NCBI GenBank assembly: GCA_008694505.1
Contig: VZDJ01007747.1
Span: forward strand, 29,182,574-29,246,573
Reading direction: 5' to 3'
Source of the DNA: Cyanoderma ruficeps
Lineage: Eukaryota > Chordata > Aves > Passeriformes > Timaliidae
Length of the DNA: 64,000 bases
Shown here: one piece after another, positions 30,588 to 64,000 of the stretch
How positions within the stretch are numbered: position 1 is the stretch's first letter
How the letters are laid out: each line of letters starts with the position of its first letter
Program-made: the position numbers and the translations under genes
The notes under the pieces: model-generated
Database searches by the model: none
The model's input: the letters and a program-made list of their open reading frames with translations, nothing else
What the model was told of the DNA's origin: nothing

Positions 30588-31877
30588 GGGCGGCCGGGGC
30601 CGGGGCCGAGCGCGGCGGGAGGAGGCGGCGGCGCGGCCGGGCGGGCTCGGGACGCTCCCGCCGCTCCGGCTCCGGCTCCACCGCCCCGCGCGTGCGCGCG
30701 GCCCCGCGCCCGCCCCGCCACCTGCCTTAAAGGGGCCGCGGCTGCGCCAGCGCACCGCGATGGGGCCGGCCGGCCGCCGCTGCAAAGGCTTCTCGGGGCC
30801 AGCGACCGGCCCGGAGCTCGGACGGCAGCTTCCAGCCATGGACGTTTAACAAAAACATCCCTGAAACTCGCCTTAGTTCTACACCTGGAACAGGCTCGCT
30901 TCCTCGCCACCACTTGCCATAGCCAGCTGCTCTCCCTCCCCAAACTTTGTACATTGTTCTATACCATCACGGTAACTTCCAAAAGGAAGCCTAAAAACAG
31001 GATACGAGAAAACAGCATGAATACATTGCCATTATTTTCATGTCCCCACCCCCCCATCTATGCGTTATTAATTGGAAGAAAGAGAATACAACTATAACCC
31101 AAATATACGACATCAGATTTCAGCCTGGACGTGTTCTCCCAATCCTGTCTATAGAAGAAGGGGTTTCCACAAGTTTTGGCAAAATATGAGAGAAAGATAC
31201 TTGCATAGAACTGGGATTGTGGGTTATACTGGGAGCAAATCAGTTCTCAGCTAAAAATAGTAATTTTATATATTTATTATTCGTTATTCTCATAGTTGAG
31301 ACCATGGTATAAGAATTTAACATCTGCATAATCTGGATTACAGGAAAAACAAATCATTTTTCTTGGTTACTGACAAAATATAACCTTACTGAAATGCTGG
31401 ATTTGTGTTTGTTTTGTCTAGGGTTGCCTGTCAGCCAGTGGACTTTGGAATTAAGCTGAGTGTAATTTACTTATGTAACTACTAATATCTGTAATATTTG
31501 ATAAAATCTGTTCACAGTTGCATTTTTATTCCTATTCCTTTTTATTAAAAGTGAACTCAGTCAACTGTGACTCCAGCTGAATAGCCATTTGAACCCTAGT
31601 AAACACATATATGAAGGTTACAGCAACTGGATGTAATTTTCTGTACAGAAAATACAGACATTAATTTCTGTGCGAAGCAAACAAAAAGATCAAACTAAAA
31701 GGAAGAAATCAGACATTTTTCTCAGCAGACTGTTAAGTAATTCTGCACCTCCCTTTAGCTACAAGTTGTGGCTGTTTCAATGATGTTCCATTGAACAGTC
31801 AATTTATGAGCTTCTAAAATAATTGAAAGTTCATTCTTTTGGAAAAAAAAATAAACCAGAAATAACTCATTAGTTAT

Positions 31878-32065
31878 TTCATGGAAAGGCCTGGGTTGGA
31901 AGGGGCCTTAAAGATCATCTATTTCCAAATCCCCTGCTGTGGACAAAGATACCTTCCACTAAACCAGGTTGCTCATACACTTGCAGAGATGGGGCATTCA
32001 CAACTTCTGCGGGCACTCGGTCCCAGTGTCTCACCAGCCTCACAGCAAAAAATATCACAAAACCT
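31878..32065 (-). mobile_element. CR1 LINE 3'-end fragment
   Basis: Plus strand reads GGTTGGAAGGGGCCTTAAAG, CCCCTGCTGTGGACAAAGAT, ACCAGGTTGCTCA and GATGGGGCATTCACAACTTC, the antisense of the CR1 3' end. Diverged and 5'-truncated, as most avian CR1 copies are. Confidence 0.9.
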
Positions 32066-32542
32066 TATTTTTTCTGTTTTATGCCTCCATCTGCACATAT
32101 TACTGTATTTCTAAATGCAGTCAACTGGTACTTTCCATCTTCTGTTCCAATAAGAACTCTGTAACTTGCTCACAGGTCTTGATCTAACAAAGCCTTTACA
32201 ACGTCTCACTCTTCAGTAGTGCAGAGTTAAAACACCACGAGAGCTCATAATTAAAAAAAAATACACGCTACCATCATAGTAATTAACAAACCATTAATTT
32301 TAATTCCAAATAGCTAATACTCTTCAATTAGCCACCTGGATTAAAATTACTGATAATTACATCACGTAAATAAACTGAGTCATTTTCCTCATGCTAAAGC
32401 TTTTGTCCCTCTCCCTCTAACCAACAGAGCAGACTTTGTCATCTGCTTGTATGTGAGCATTATGTCGAAACACTGGAGTGGAAGAAACCGAAGGGGAAAA
32501 GGGGAATACCCTCACAATCGTGCACTTATCGCTTTCGGTGAG

Positions 32543-32555
32543 CGCCCTCTTGTGA
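32543..32555 (-). promoter_or_regulatory. CTCF-like motif between divergent genes
   Basis: CGCCCTCTTGTGA matches 12 of 13 positions of the antisense CTCF core YGCCMYCTNGTGG. Placed between the PI4K2B and SEPSECS promoters, where an insulator would make sense. Motif match only. Confidence 0.4.
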
Positions 32556-33746
32556 TACAGACCAGGCGGAGCAGCTGCTCCGCGTCCACCAGCGACACAC
32601 CTGCAGCAACGCAGGTGACTGCGGGGGCCGCGAAGGGGGAGAGTTTAACTTCTAGAGCTCTTTTCTGCTCAGAGGACTAAGAAACGGTATTAATTATAGT
32701 ATGAGCCAAAAATTCAAACAGGTTTGTAAGATTACTCTGTCAAAATGTCCAAAAGATCCTAATCAGGCTAACTAAACTTAGAGAAACGGGACGGTCGCTA
32801 CGTACACTTCACGCGCCAATTAGCCGTCTGAGCTTAGAACTGTAAAACAGAAAAGTCAGATTAGATTTCATAAACAGATTCAGTCGCCCAGGTATAGGCT
32901 GGTTATAATTAAACATTGGAACAAACACACCGCGTACTTAATGCGACTCTTCAGATTTTTTACATTCCCTACTAGCTTTCTCAAGGAGGCAAATGGGAAC
33001 CTGCCAGTCCCGTGCCCGCCTGGGGGCAAAGGACAGCGACGGCGGCCAGGTGCCCGTGCTCCAGGGAAGCTTCCATCTGCTGACGCTTTACTGTCAGTTC
33101 CTCATTTAAAGGCGCAAAGCTTGGCCCGGATCTCCAGCTGGTGTAACTGATTTTTCCCAAATTGTGTAAAAAATAATAAAAAAATTAGGTCTCGCTGGGT
33201 AACATGTTTTTGTCCCTGTGATGCAGTTTTGGGCTACGCCTCCAAGCCTAGCAGGCTGCTGCTATTCCCTGAGAATCGTCCCACAAGCACCTGTGCCCGC
33301 AGACATCTCCCGAGGAGCAAAGAACGCCCTCGCCCCAGCGGGAACAGCGAGGAGGTCCGCAGCTGTTCTCAACAGACTAATGCTAGACCCTGCGGGGCAG
33401 GGAAAACCAGCCCACGAACAGGCTATCCCCGGCGCAGCAGTCTGAGTTCTGGCGAACGCCTTCTCACAGCGGCACGCCGCCTCTTACGAACCCCAACCTC
33501 GGTCCCGCACCCTCCCGGGTCACCGGCACCGGGGGGCGGCCCAGCCCCGCCCAGCGGTCGTGAAGGGCCGGGCGGGGCGGTCCCGCCGAGCGCTGCCCGC
33601 TGCGAGGCCCTGGCGGCGGGGCGGGGCCCCGGAGCTCCGCGGCGCTGCGTGCGCCGCCCCGCCCTCACCCGCCCCTTCCCGCCGGGAAGTGCCCGGCCCG
33701 CACGGCGCGGGAGGGGAGCGGCGGCGGCCCCGGGAGCGCCGCGGCC

Positions 33747-55096
<21,350 letters not shown>

Positions 55097-55260
55097 AAGA
55101 TACAGATTTACTAACACAGGATGATAAGGTTTTGTCTGAAGTATGTCAGGTTTGTATTGGGTTAGGACTGTACATCTGCAGTACAGAAATTTATTCTTGA
55201 TCTTACTTTCTTGTTATTAAAAACAATAATAAAAATTTGGGTGGAATTCAGCTCTAAGAA
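55097..55260 (+). other. SEPSECS: SEPSECS 3' UTR, proximal part
   Basis: AT-rich sequence after the stop, with ATTAAA at 55216-55221 and AATAAA at 55228-55233. A longer 3' UTR is possible; another AATAAA is at 57109-57114. Confidence 0.6.
55228..55233 (+). promoter_or_regulatory. SEPSECS: candidate SEPSECS polyadenylation signal
   Basis: AATAAA 132 nt past the stop, with ATTAAA 12 nt before it and a short G/T-rich stretch after it. Confidence 0.5.
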
Positions 55261-56727
55261 AGTAGGTGATACTCTCTCGAAGAACAAAGGACCAGACACC
55301 AGTTTTTTGTGTTTTTTGCAATGTATGAAATGCACTTAATATCTGCCAAAGTAAAACTTCATGTTCACAAAGACTTAGAATTTGCCTTTCAATCTGTATG
55401 TGGCTATTTGAACCAGTGTTTACCAAATCACAGTATGTTTATTCACATGTTCTTGTTTAACAATATTGTCTGTCACAGTGACTAAATTCCCTCCTAGGTA
55501 AAGACCATCCAAACAACACGTTTCTCTGCTCTCAAAATACTTTTTCATCAGTGAATGTGTTACTTTTAATTTCTTTTCAAAGATTTATCCAAATGTTGGA
55601 ATAGCACTTACTAAGCACAGGGTTCAAACTGCATGGGTAAATGACAGAGTTGGAATAGTAATGTTTTTCAGGTGTTCTTACCCGTCATAAACTATCTAGA
55701 AGTAGTCAGCCTCCAGTGGCAAAGAGGAACCTAGAGTGCCTCATATCCTGTCAGTACTCAGCTTTTGAAAACGTTTGCATGGTTCAGCAGCCCAAAGGAC
55801 CTTGAATACTGAAAGTCAGGGGTTGTGAAGTGAAGAGGTACAGTATTGGTTTTGGCTTTTTTTTATTTTTGCTCTTCGGATTCAATTGGGTGATCAGATC
55901 AAAAATTCACTGAGAAGGAGGAATGCCATGTAGGACTAATGCATCAGTTTTAAGAGCCAGTGAGACCTGGGAGTATTTTGGCATTTTTAGTCCACTGTTG
56001 TTGAAATTTTATACTTCCATCTTTGTAGTGTCTCTTGCCATTGGCACTATTGCCTCTGTGGCTCTGTACAGTTGCTGATTTGAAGTCATTAAAGAAACAA
56101 TAGATTCAGAATCTGTTCCTCAAACAAAGGTTCCATATCACTGGAGTGACAGTGCTGCAGGTTGCAAAATGCGTAGCTATTCTTAAATGTGGTTACTGCA
56201 TTGTACATAGCTTCTATGAAATTTACTGTTCAAAGTAAGCATAATGTTCAAAGACATCTTCTTTGTCTGTCTGTAATGTAGTGTTGTTCAGGATACCACA
56301 ATTAATGAGTTCTAAATGTCAGGAAATGTTTTAGTTACTTTGTTGGGTGGGATCTGAGACATGTATCCTTCAGAGCCCTCTGTAAATCACTTAATCAAAA
56401 TAGTGGAGCTTTTGAGAGATTGTCTGTCCGGCACATTCAGATGAATTCATGCAAGAGGTGATGCTAGAATGTGGGAGTTAATAACGTGCTAATCATCTTG
56501 AAGGTGCTCTCACTTAATGAGGTCCATTGTATCTTCAGCTTAAGTTGAACTGCTGCTTCCACATTGTTATTGCTGGAGTTACACATGAGATTGATTAAAG
56601 CTTATGCAGGTACAGCTCCCCAGACTGCAGTCACCATTGTTGTTTGCTGTACAAACACATCCTAGGAGACGTGTCAGGTAACTTTGCCACTGAGCCCTTG
56701 TGGCAGTAAGGAGATGTAAACAGCTTG

Positions 56728-56804
56728 TCTTTTCTTTCTCTCTCTCTTTCTTTCCCCTCCTCTCTCTCCCTCCCCCCCTGCTTTTCTTTTTNTTTTTTTT
56801 TTTA
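56728..56804. repeat. CT-rich and poly-T pyrimidine tract with an unknown base
   Basis: About 75 bp of nearly pure pyrimidine (CTTT, CT and C runs, then T) with N at 56792. A possible triplex-forming mirror-type sequence and a sequencing trouble spot. Confidence 0.85.
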
Positions 56805-59800
56805 ATGAGATCATGCTGTACCTCAGTTTTTCCAGTCAGTAAAACTTCCACAAACTTTGGAACCACATCTCTGCAGCTTACTGCCTCCATATTCTGTATA
56901 TTGGAGCAGCCAGTGAAAACCTTAAGAAGGCCTTAGTGATGCCTTTTTTCCTGATTTTTGGTATTGCCTGAATGAATATAAATTATTTATTTTTATATTT
57001 AGATGACCAGTCACAGAATGTGAATGTTAGCACTATTACTACAAGAGTTTAGGGAAGTGTGATAGCACCTAAATTAAGCACATTTTGATTAGTAATATTC
57101 TGATTCTGAATAAAAAAAACAAGCAGTTGCCTCTCTGAGAGGAAGACATTTCTGCCTTTTTTGGTCTCATACTAAATTGTCTGCTGAAAGTAATTCAGTC
57201 ACTTCTAACACAGATTGACCTGCTTACTCGATTAATGTTTTTTTCTGTCTTTGAAAACTTTCCCGTTTACAATCAAAGATGAAAATTTCAACGGAGCTCT
57301 AGACGAGTTCATAGACCTAAGTAGTTTTTGATTTTTACTTCTTAAACCTTTCTTAATTTAAAAAAAAAGATGATGGCTTTAATTGAAAACAAATAGAAAA
57401 TTTAATTTGTGTCATTCAAGTTCTTCATAGATCTTAGTGAAGCCACTTGAAGTGAGAAAATCTAAAATATTTTGAGAAATATGTCCCACCACAATATATA
57501 ATCTTGAACTAAATATTCATGTTATATTGCTTTGGTAAGCTTTTGTACCAGTGTTCAGTTTTGCTTTCTTGCTTTAGCCCCATAAATCTCTTCAGTTTAA
57601 TTTTATATTTTTTTCTAATAATGTCACATGAATGTAAGGAAATTTTAAGTAATTCAAATAGAAATATCCTTCCAAGTAAATGGAGAAGACATGGTTCTAT
57701 ACAGTGTATTTGAAACAGGAGATTCAGTAGAGGATAAAGAGTATTTTTCAGGTAAGAGTATAAATTTCTTATTCTCTATTCAGTAATGTCTATAATAAAG
57801 TAGTGAAATAACACTGGAGCATATACCTATGAACAGAGGTTTCATTTCCTTTATACAACATTTCCAGGGAGATTTCATGGCTATGGCACCTCTCGCTCAC
57901 TAAAAGTAGTACTGTGAGAGATGGCAGTAGCGTGGGCAGATATCAAACTGTGCAGCATAAAACAAATAATGGATACATTAGCAGTATTTGCCTTCTATGA
58001 AGATCTTTCCAAGATTGTACAGTGAAGTAGAAGAGCTTCTTAATTAAGTTGCAGCCCTTTTTCTAATCTCTACATTATCACTAAAGGCTTTCACATGGCT
58101 CAAAAATCTGTAGGAACCAACTTGCTGCCTCCAGCTTCTGTATTATGAGGGAGACATCTGGGAAGACTGCCTGGGCTTCAGAACACACTCAAGTTTTGTA
58201 GAGCAGGAATCCTTAGTACAAACACCAAGAAGAGATGCCCATTTAGTAAGGCTGTCTCACAGCTACTGTTAATGGAGCTACGTCTCCATCATCTTCTAGG
58301 TCGTATAGCGTGTGGTTACGGTGCAAGGGTAGGCAGGGACTGCTCAGTCACCATAGTGCCTTTCCCCTCTTACAGGGCTTGCAACTGTTGTGTGAGGTGC
58401 TTTTCTTTCCCTCTGATGTTGAATCTTAGTCTGTCTGGATCTATACAGGTGGAAGAAATGAGGGAGCAGATGGCTGTGCCTTATAAAAATAGCACTGGGA
58501 TAATATAGTGCAAGTGAACTGACACTGAATGACCCATCTCACAGGCCCACTCTTAGTTTACTTTTTTTTTGTAGTGTCTGAGATAATCAACGAAACAAAG
58601 GACTTGGAGCAATAATATTGCCTATTTGTGCTTTGCTCGTAACAATTGCCTAAGATACAAAGCAAATACAATCTACCAGATGCAGCAAATTCTCTTGAGC
58701 CTAAGAAAGCAAAATTATAATGTTGCAAATGTAAATGCTGGCATTGCAGCTTAATACACATATAAACCGAGCAATCTATATTGTGTGATCATCATTTTTT
58801 AAGAAAGGCTGGAGCCCAGAGACTAACAAATGTTCTCATGTGCAGTGTATCAGCAGTTCTCAGTCTTCAGCTGCTGTACAGATAATAATTCTAATTGAAG
58901 AATCATTACGTGGATCCATATGTGAATGATAGATGGGCTACAGCCTTTTGTTCATGATACTTTAAAAATTGAGTTGCTGTTTTTACTTTTATAAGGGGAG
59001 ATTAGATTGCCTTTTCCTCCATCCCCCCCTTTTTTAATGCAACATTTTAATCACCCTGGTCTGACAGGATTTGAAATCTGAAGGGAAAACAATTCCTATA
59101 GCTGACAATTTTTTTAAACAATAGCTGTTTAAAGCCTTGAATTGGTTACAAAGCGACATTCCGCAGAGAACCTTTGTTCAAATATTTTTAATTCTGAAAC
59201 CTGTGCTTGAAAAATTGTGTTCCACGTGCTCCGTAATAATTGTTTTTCATATAATATACTTTTTTTCCCCTCAAAGATAACAGCATACACTTTAGTGCAG
59301 TTTAATAATCCTTTTAAAAAGCTGTAGTTAAAAAGGCATTTGCTCCATTACTCATCAAGCATCTGTTGTATCAAAGAACTGGTAATATATTTATCTTGAT
59401 GGATAAGCTTCAGTGTTCTGGACCAAGTTCAGTGTAAGTGGACCAAGCTTTCAATACTCCTTTGGGGATCCTAAAGTCAAGTTCATGATCCAATTAAGAT
59501 GGGTGTGATAATTATATCTGCTGCTGGACAGGAGTCTTTCATCAAACCATTTCAACTAAATTCAAAGCTGATCCAGTTCAGAAGCTGAATTGATTTCTTA
59601 ATGTGGACAGTGAAATTTAATTTACGCTTAGATCCTGTATTCCGATCCAGGCTGAGTCAGTTATAGCAGAATTATAACTTTTTGATTTTTAACATAACGT
59701 GAAAAGAAAGAATGCAGCGGTTTCAGCTGGGTGCTGGCTTTCCTATTACTTGTTCTCCAAGGGCTGCAAGTGTTAGGCTACCATCTTACACCTACTGCTG

Positions 59801-62658
59801 TTTGGAGGGTGGCATTGGTCATGTTCACATACAATGACAGCAGCAGAGGTGTGTGTGTGGGGCACCTTTTTCTAGGCATCCCAAGTAGGAACACACCACT
59901 TGGGAATTCAAGATGAACATGTGGCATTACTACTGATCTGTTTTCTCCAAAAACTTTCTGAGGCCAATTCCCTATGACTGAAGTGTACCAGAAGAGCATA
60001 TGGCCAAAATACAGGGAAAAGGAACAAGGCCACAGACGTTTTTGAAGCTTTCTCCGTTGGTTATACATGTTTGTCTCTTGTGACAGATAAAGTTCATATT
60101 GCTATGGAAACTCATGTAAAGAATGTTTGCAACCATTCTTGTCCTTAGCTAAACTATTTCTGAGCTACCTCTATAGGCACTGGGGCAGGCTGCACTGCTT
60201 TGGCACTGCAGCTGGTGGTTCATGGGTGCAGCCCTGAACTCTGGCTGCAGGAGAATTTGGTGCCTAGCAGGGGAAAGCATTCCTGCTTTGCTTTGATATT
60301 GGGCTGCCAAGCACATGCAAAGTAGAACTAGTTTGCAGACACAGCTACTGTTGAGGAATTAAACCTGCAATTTTCTGGAGTCTGAGGAACTGCAGAAGGG
60401 AAAAGAGCTTAGTTTGGTCTACAATGTGTCAAATAGAGAAATGTAGCTGTTGAGGGGAAATAATATGTCTATTACTATTTTCTAGAGAAATGTCTTTTTA
60501 AAAAAATTGCAACATACTGTATAAACTCTTGATTAAATTCAGGTCTGCTTAGTACTCTTATTGTCTTCTGGCTTCTGATTCTATACAGCATCTATTGCAA
60601 TAGCAAATAGCTTAGTAGGTGGAGAGGCTTGGGATATAGTAAAGCCACATTTTTAAATGGAAGATGAGGAAAGTGTCTGTAAAGTTCATAAAAATAGAAA
60701 TAGCCTGAAATGCTTGCTGTGCAGCTGAGGAGGTGTTGAGTCTCCAGGAGGATCAGAGTATGCATAGTGAAGTCTTGACCTCCTGCACAGTACAAGCACC
60801 AGAGAATACTGTCAAAATGTAGCTCTCATTTCATCAAAGTAGTAGCCTACTCTCTAATACTATGCATTTCCAGTACTCTGTTCTCTCCCTCACCCCACTG
60901 AGTAATTTTGGATGTGGCTTTTTTAGACTCTGCTGTACTAGTGCACCAGGAAAAGGATGGGAAGGGAGGAGGTGTGCCTACCAGTGAATTGCTATCCCCA
61001 CTGATGCAGAACCTCCTATGCAAGAAGTCAACTGGAGCGCACAATGGCAGCAGGTGCAAGTGCATGTGCCACTAGCTTTTTTTTGTTAAAGGGTTTATAA
61101 GCAGTGAATGGATTTGAATTTTTTTTTAATAATGTTTTAACTGGTGCCATTAAAACTCATGCTCATATCCCATGCAGATGGCACAAACTGTCACGCTCTG
61201 GTTTTCTTTTTGGTTTTGTTTCTAAAAATTACAGCTGAATGTTAAATCTGTGTCTAAATCTGCTGAAGGATAGCACTTCAAGTTTCAGCAATGATGCACA
61301 TGTTGACCTCACAGTGCATGTTTTCATTGGCCCCCACAGAGTTCATTTGCCATCCCTGGAGGTATGCCTTGGAATTTCAGCCTCACTGATCAGAGGCCTC
61401 TTGAAGGGAGATGTTTCTCAATGACTGTGTCACTGAAAAAGTGGAGGTCTTTGTGGGCTCTTCACAGTGTCTTGTGCTGGCTTCACCCAGTGACTTCTGG
61501 GTCCATATGCTCATTTACAAGTAAATAGCTTTCCATCTCTTTTTGCACTGAGATGGGCCATATAAATACTTCTTTATTGCTTCTACACCCTTATCAGTAG
61601 CTATGGCAAGTGTGATTTGCTGGTGGGGTGAAACAGGACTGAGAGTGTTTGAGCTCGGTTGATGGCACATCTTGTGCCATCCCCTTAAATGTCAGTGTTC
61701 TGCCAAGTTAGGCAGGGCCTGTGGTGGCCCTCCTGCAGGTGTCAGCTGGGCAGGAGTGAAGTTTGCAGCTGGCCTTGGGTTGTCCAGTCTGCTGATCTGG
61801 AAGGGAGTGGTGTTTTGTCTTCCCCAGATGTGATGGCTCTGCCCTGGGCTCAGAGAGAAGAGGCAGTGACAATGTATTTTTGTCATGGAGGGCAGTAATA
61901 GGGACTCAGGACTCCTGGGGCACCACTTAGCAGAGCTAAAAGATGCTGCTTTTATTTAGTTGCCATATTACTTCATTTCTGAGTCTCCCTGTTTGCTTTG
62001 TTCTTGCATAAACCCCTCACCCTGCATTTCCACACCCTTATTTTCCTCTACCTTGCAGTTTTTGTAGATTTTTACATCCATGCAAGTGGTGGTAAAACTC
62101 AGCTCCTTTGCTGTGAGAGCATTTAGCATATATGCTGCATTTACTTGGCATAAGCATAGAAGGCCATAGTAGGAGCAAGGCAGTGGGGAATCAAGCCAGT
62201 TGTTTACATCTCCCTCCAAAGGACTGGTAGGTCAAACATCCTTCTCCTGTCCACAATTCTCTGCCATTAACAGCTGTTAGCGAGTGTTAGCGCATCATAT
62301 TTTTTCCCCTCGAGGCTGAGTACATTATCTCTACAACACTCCAGCACCTTGCTGGGAACATGCCACAGCTCTGTTTTCAAAGCGTTTTGTTAATGCTAGT
62401 GACCTTGGTGGTGTGACCACAACACCTGCTTTACCTGATAAGATCATTAATTTTTTTCTCTTCAGCCTTTGTGTTGAGCATAAGCAAATCTTCATTTGTA
62501 CCTGGAAAACATTACCCGAACATCAGCTTACTGGAGCACTGACCTGTATCTCCCAGTGTTTTTTAATGTGTTAAATAGACAATTAAAAGAAATCACTTCA
62601 ATAAAGGTAGAATGAACACAAGCCTTCCGTTAGCTGCAATCGAGCAAGATGGCATTGG

Positions 62659-62726
62659 AATCAATCACATGGCTTTTCAGCTGTCAGTCTGCCACAGCAA
62701 CAGCTGCCTGTCAGTCAAGGTGACAG
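62659..62726. promoter_or_regulatory. PBX/TALE motif cluster, candidate enhancer
   Basis: AATCAATCA (62659-62667, PBX-type) is followed by CTGTCA at 62681-62686 and 62708-62713 and TGACAG at 62721-62726 (Meis/TGIF-type). Four TALE-family motifs in 68 bp within unique intergenic sequence. Function is inferred from motifs only. Confidence 0.3.
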
Positions 62727-62874
62727 CGGAGAGCTGATCTATTCTCTTCTCTGAGCTATAGAGATAAGCTGCACATGCACAATGAATGTGTTCTCAAAAT
62801 AAACACATTGGGAAGAGCACAGAGGGGTTTTTTAAATGATAAATCTTCTCACTCTTCTAACAGTTCCTCCTTCC

Positions 62875-63828
62875 TGATGGATTGAGAAGTGGCTTAACAG
62901 CAGATCCCAGAGGGTCATAGTCAGTGGCACAGGCTCTAGTTGGAGGCCTGTCATAAGTGGCGACCCAAAAGTTCAGTACTGGGCCCAGTTTAAATGTTTA
63001 ATTTATTCATCAATGACTTGGATGAAGGGCCAGATGCCCCCTCAGCAAGTTCATGGATGACAAAAAGCTGGGAGAAGCTTTGTGCTGATGCTGAGTGCAG
63101 CTTTGGGCACAGCTGAGTCCTGTGCAGCTCTTCAGAAGGACCTGAACAGGTTGGAGAGATGGGCAGAAAGGTGCCATCTGTAATTGAACAAAGACAAATG
63201 CAGGATCCTGCACCGGGGGAAGAATAACCCCAGGGACCAGCACAGGCTTGGGGCCAAACTGCTGGAAAGCCCAGCTCTGCGAAGAAGGACCTGGTGGACT
63301 CCGGATGTCCATGAGCCAGCAGTGCCCTTGTGGCCAAAAGTGCCAATGGTGCCCTGGGGTGCATTAGGGAGAGCATTGACAGCAGATTGAGGGAGGTGAT
63401 CCTGCCCCTCTACTCAGCCCTAGTGATGCTCATCTGGAGTGCTGTGTCCAGTTCTGGGCTCCTCAGTATGAGAGAGACATGGAGCTCCTGGAACAGGTCC
63501 AGAGGAGGGTTATGAGGATGATTAAGGGACAGGAACACCTGCTATGAGGACAGGCTGAGGGAGCTGGGCCTGTTCAACCCTAAGGAGAGATGACTGAGAG
63601 GGAACCTCATCAGTATGAGGAAGAACTTCTTTATTGTGGGAGTGGTGAGGTGCTGGAACACGTTGCCCAAAGAAGTTATGGAGACTCCTTCCATGGAGAT
63701 ACTCAAGAACCATCTGACATTATCCTGTGCCATGTGCTCTAGGATGGCCCCTCCTGAGCAAGGAGTCTGGACCAAATGACCCACTGTGATCCCTTCCAAC
63801 CTTACCCGTTCTGGAATTCTGAGATATC
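62875..63828 (+). mobile_element. CR1 LINE 3' portion with reverse-transcriptase remnant
   Basis: Plus-strand CR1 of about 0.95 kb: TGACTTGGATGAAGGGCCAG, ATGCAGGATCCTGCACCGGG, GTGTCCAGTTCTGGGCTCCT, CAGAGGAGGGTTATGAGGAT, GTTGCCCAAAGAAGTTATGG and TGATCCCTTCCAACCTTACC. It covers the end of the CR1 reverse-transcriptase frame and the 3' UTR, but the coding part is broken by stops and indels. The 128-codon minus-strand open frame at 62990-63376 is antisense to it and not a gene. Confidence 0.93.
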
Positions 63829-64000
63829 TCCTCCTTTTTCAGTTTACCAGGTTGCTGTCACCCCCTGCCTTTTTTCTTACAGTGGCTGTGTGCTCTTCTG
63901 CTGTTTACCTTACAGATTTGGTTTTCTGCATGCTGCTGCTTTGAATTTCTGTGACTCCATCCCACCTTCTGCTGCATTCCACCTTCAATCAAGGTGGGGT
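63829..64000. other. unique intergenic sequence at the right edge
   Basis: Short non-repetitive stretch after the CR1 copy; nothing recognised. Confidence 0.6.

Larger units (their letters stand above)
30811..33400. other. spacer between divergent PI4K2B and SEPSECS promoters
   Basis: The two start codons are 3.16 kb apart on opposite strands, each with its own CpG island, so this is not a single bidirectional promoter. It holds a CR1 fragment (31878-32065), a CTCF-like motif (32543-32555) and a smaller GC-rich patch near 32530-32640. No coding gene is recognised. Confidence 0.7.
55261..62870. other. intergenic DNA downstream of SEPSECS
   Basis: About 7.6 kb without a recognisable gene. It contains a pyrimidine tract (56728-56804) and two stretches (about 58990-59420 and 62270-62800) that resemble conserved non-coding DNA. 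Open frames here are short and unsupported. By synteny the next gene to the right should be LGI2. Confidence 0.6.

Noticed and set aside
30588..33746. A single bidirectional promoter for PI4K2B and SEPSECS
   Set aside because: The start codons are over 3 kb apart, each gene has its own CpG island, and AT-rich DNA with a CR1 copy lies between.
62990..63376. Minus-strand open frame of 128 codons
   Set aside because: Antisense to the CR1 copy at 62875-63828.

Overview
The window is vertebrate nuclear DNA, almost certainly from a bird. It carries three multi-exon genes with GT-AG introns and phase-matched exons, CpG-island promoters, and several 3'-end fragments of CR1 LINEs, the typical avian retroposon. 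No bacterial-type operon, CRISPR array, phage or plasmid feature is present. The gene order ZCCHC4 - PI4K2B - SEPSECS matches the block I recall from human 4p15.2, inverted in this window. The species cannot be named from the sequence alone.

Layout. About 1.35-9.5 kb, minus strand: ZCCHC4, the 28S rRNA N6-adenosine methyltransferase. Twelve coding exons can be placed; the last coding exon was not found. 9.5-11.05 kb: ZCCHC4 CpG-island promoter and PI4K2B 3' UTR. 11.05-30.59 kb, minus strand: PI4K2B, type II beta phosphatidylinositol 4-kinase, with ten coding exons giving a complete 485-residue protein. 30.6-33.75 kb: spacer between the divergent PI4K2B and SEPSECS CpG islands, with a CR1 fragment and a CTCF-like motif. 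33.75-55.1 kb, plus strand: SEPSECS, O-phosphoseryl-tRNA(Sec) selenium transferase, with eleven coding exons giving a complete 486-residue protein. Its introns hold a CR1 copy, a degraded LTR-like stretch and a solo LTR with intact 6-bp target-site duplications. 55.1-64 kb: SEPSECS 3' UTR and intergenic DNA, with a roughly 0.9-kb CR1 fragment at the right end and two stretches that look like conserved non-coding DNA. LGI2 would be expected further right if synteny holds, but no exon of it is seen.

The three genes are not a functional pathway. SEPSECS makes selenocysteinyl-tRNA, PI4K2B makes PI4P at membranes, and ZCCHC4 methylates rRNA. Their adjacency is old vertebrate synteny.

I found no undescribed biological system. 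The points most worth a second look are a duplicated splice donor at SEPSECS exon 10 whose second copy would add an in-frame stop, the solo LTR with its repeated decanucleotide array, a PBX/TALE motif cluster near 62.7 kb, a CR1 fragment ending about 26 bp from a ZCCHC4 donor, and several perfect short inverted repeats.
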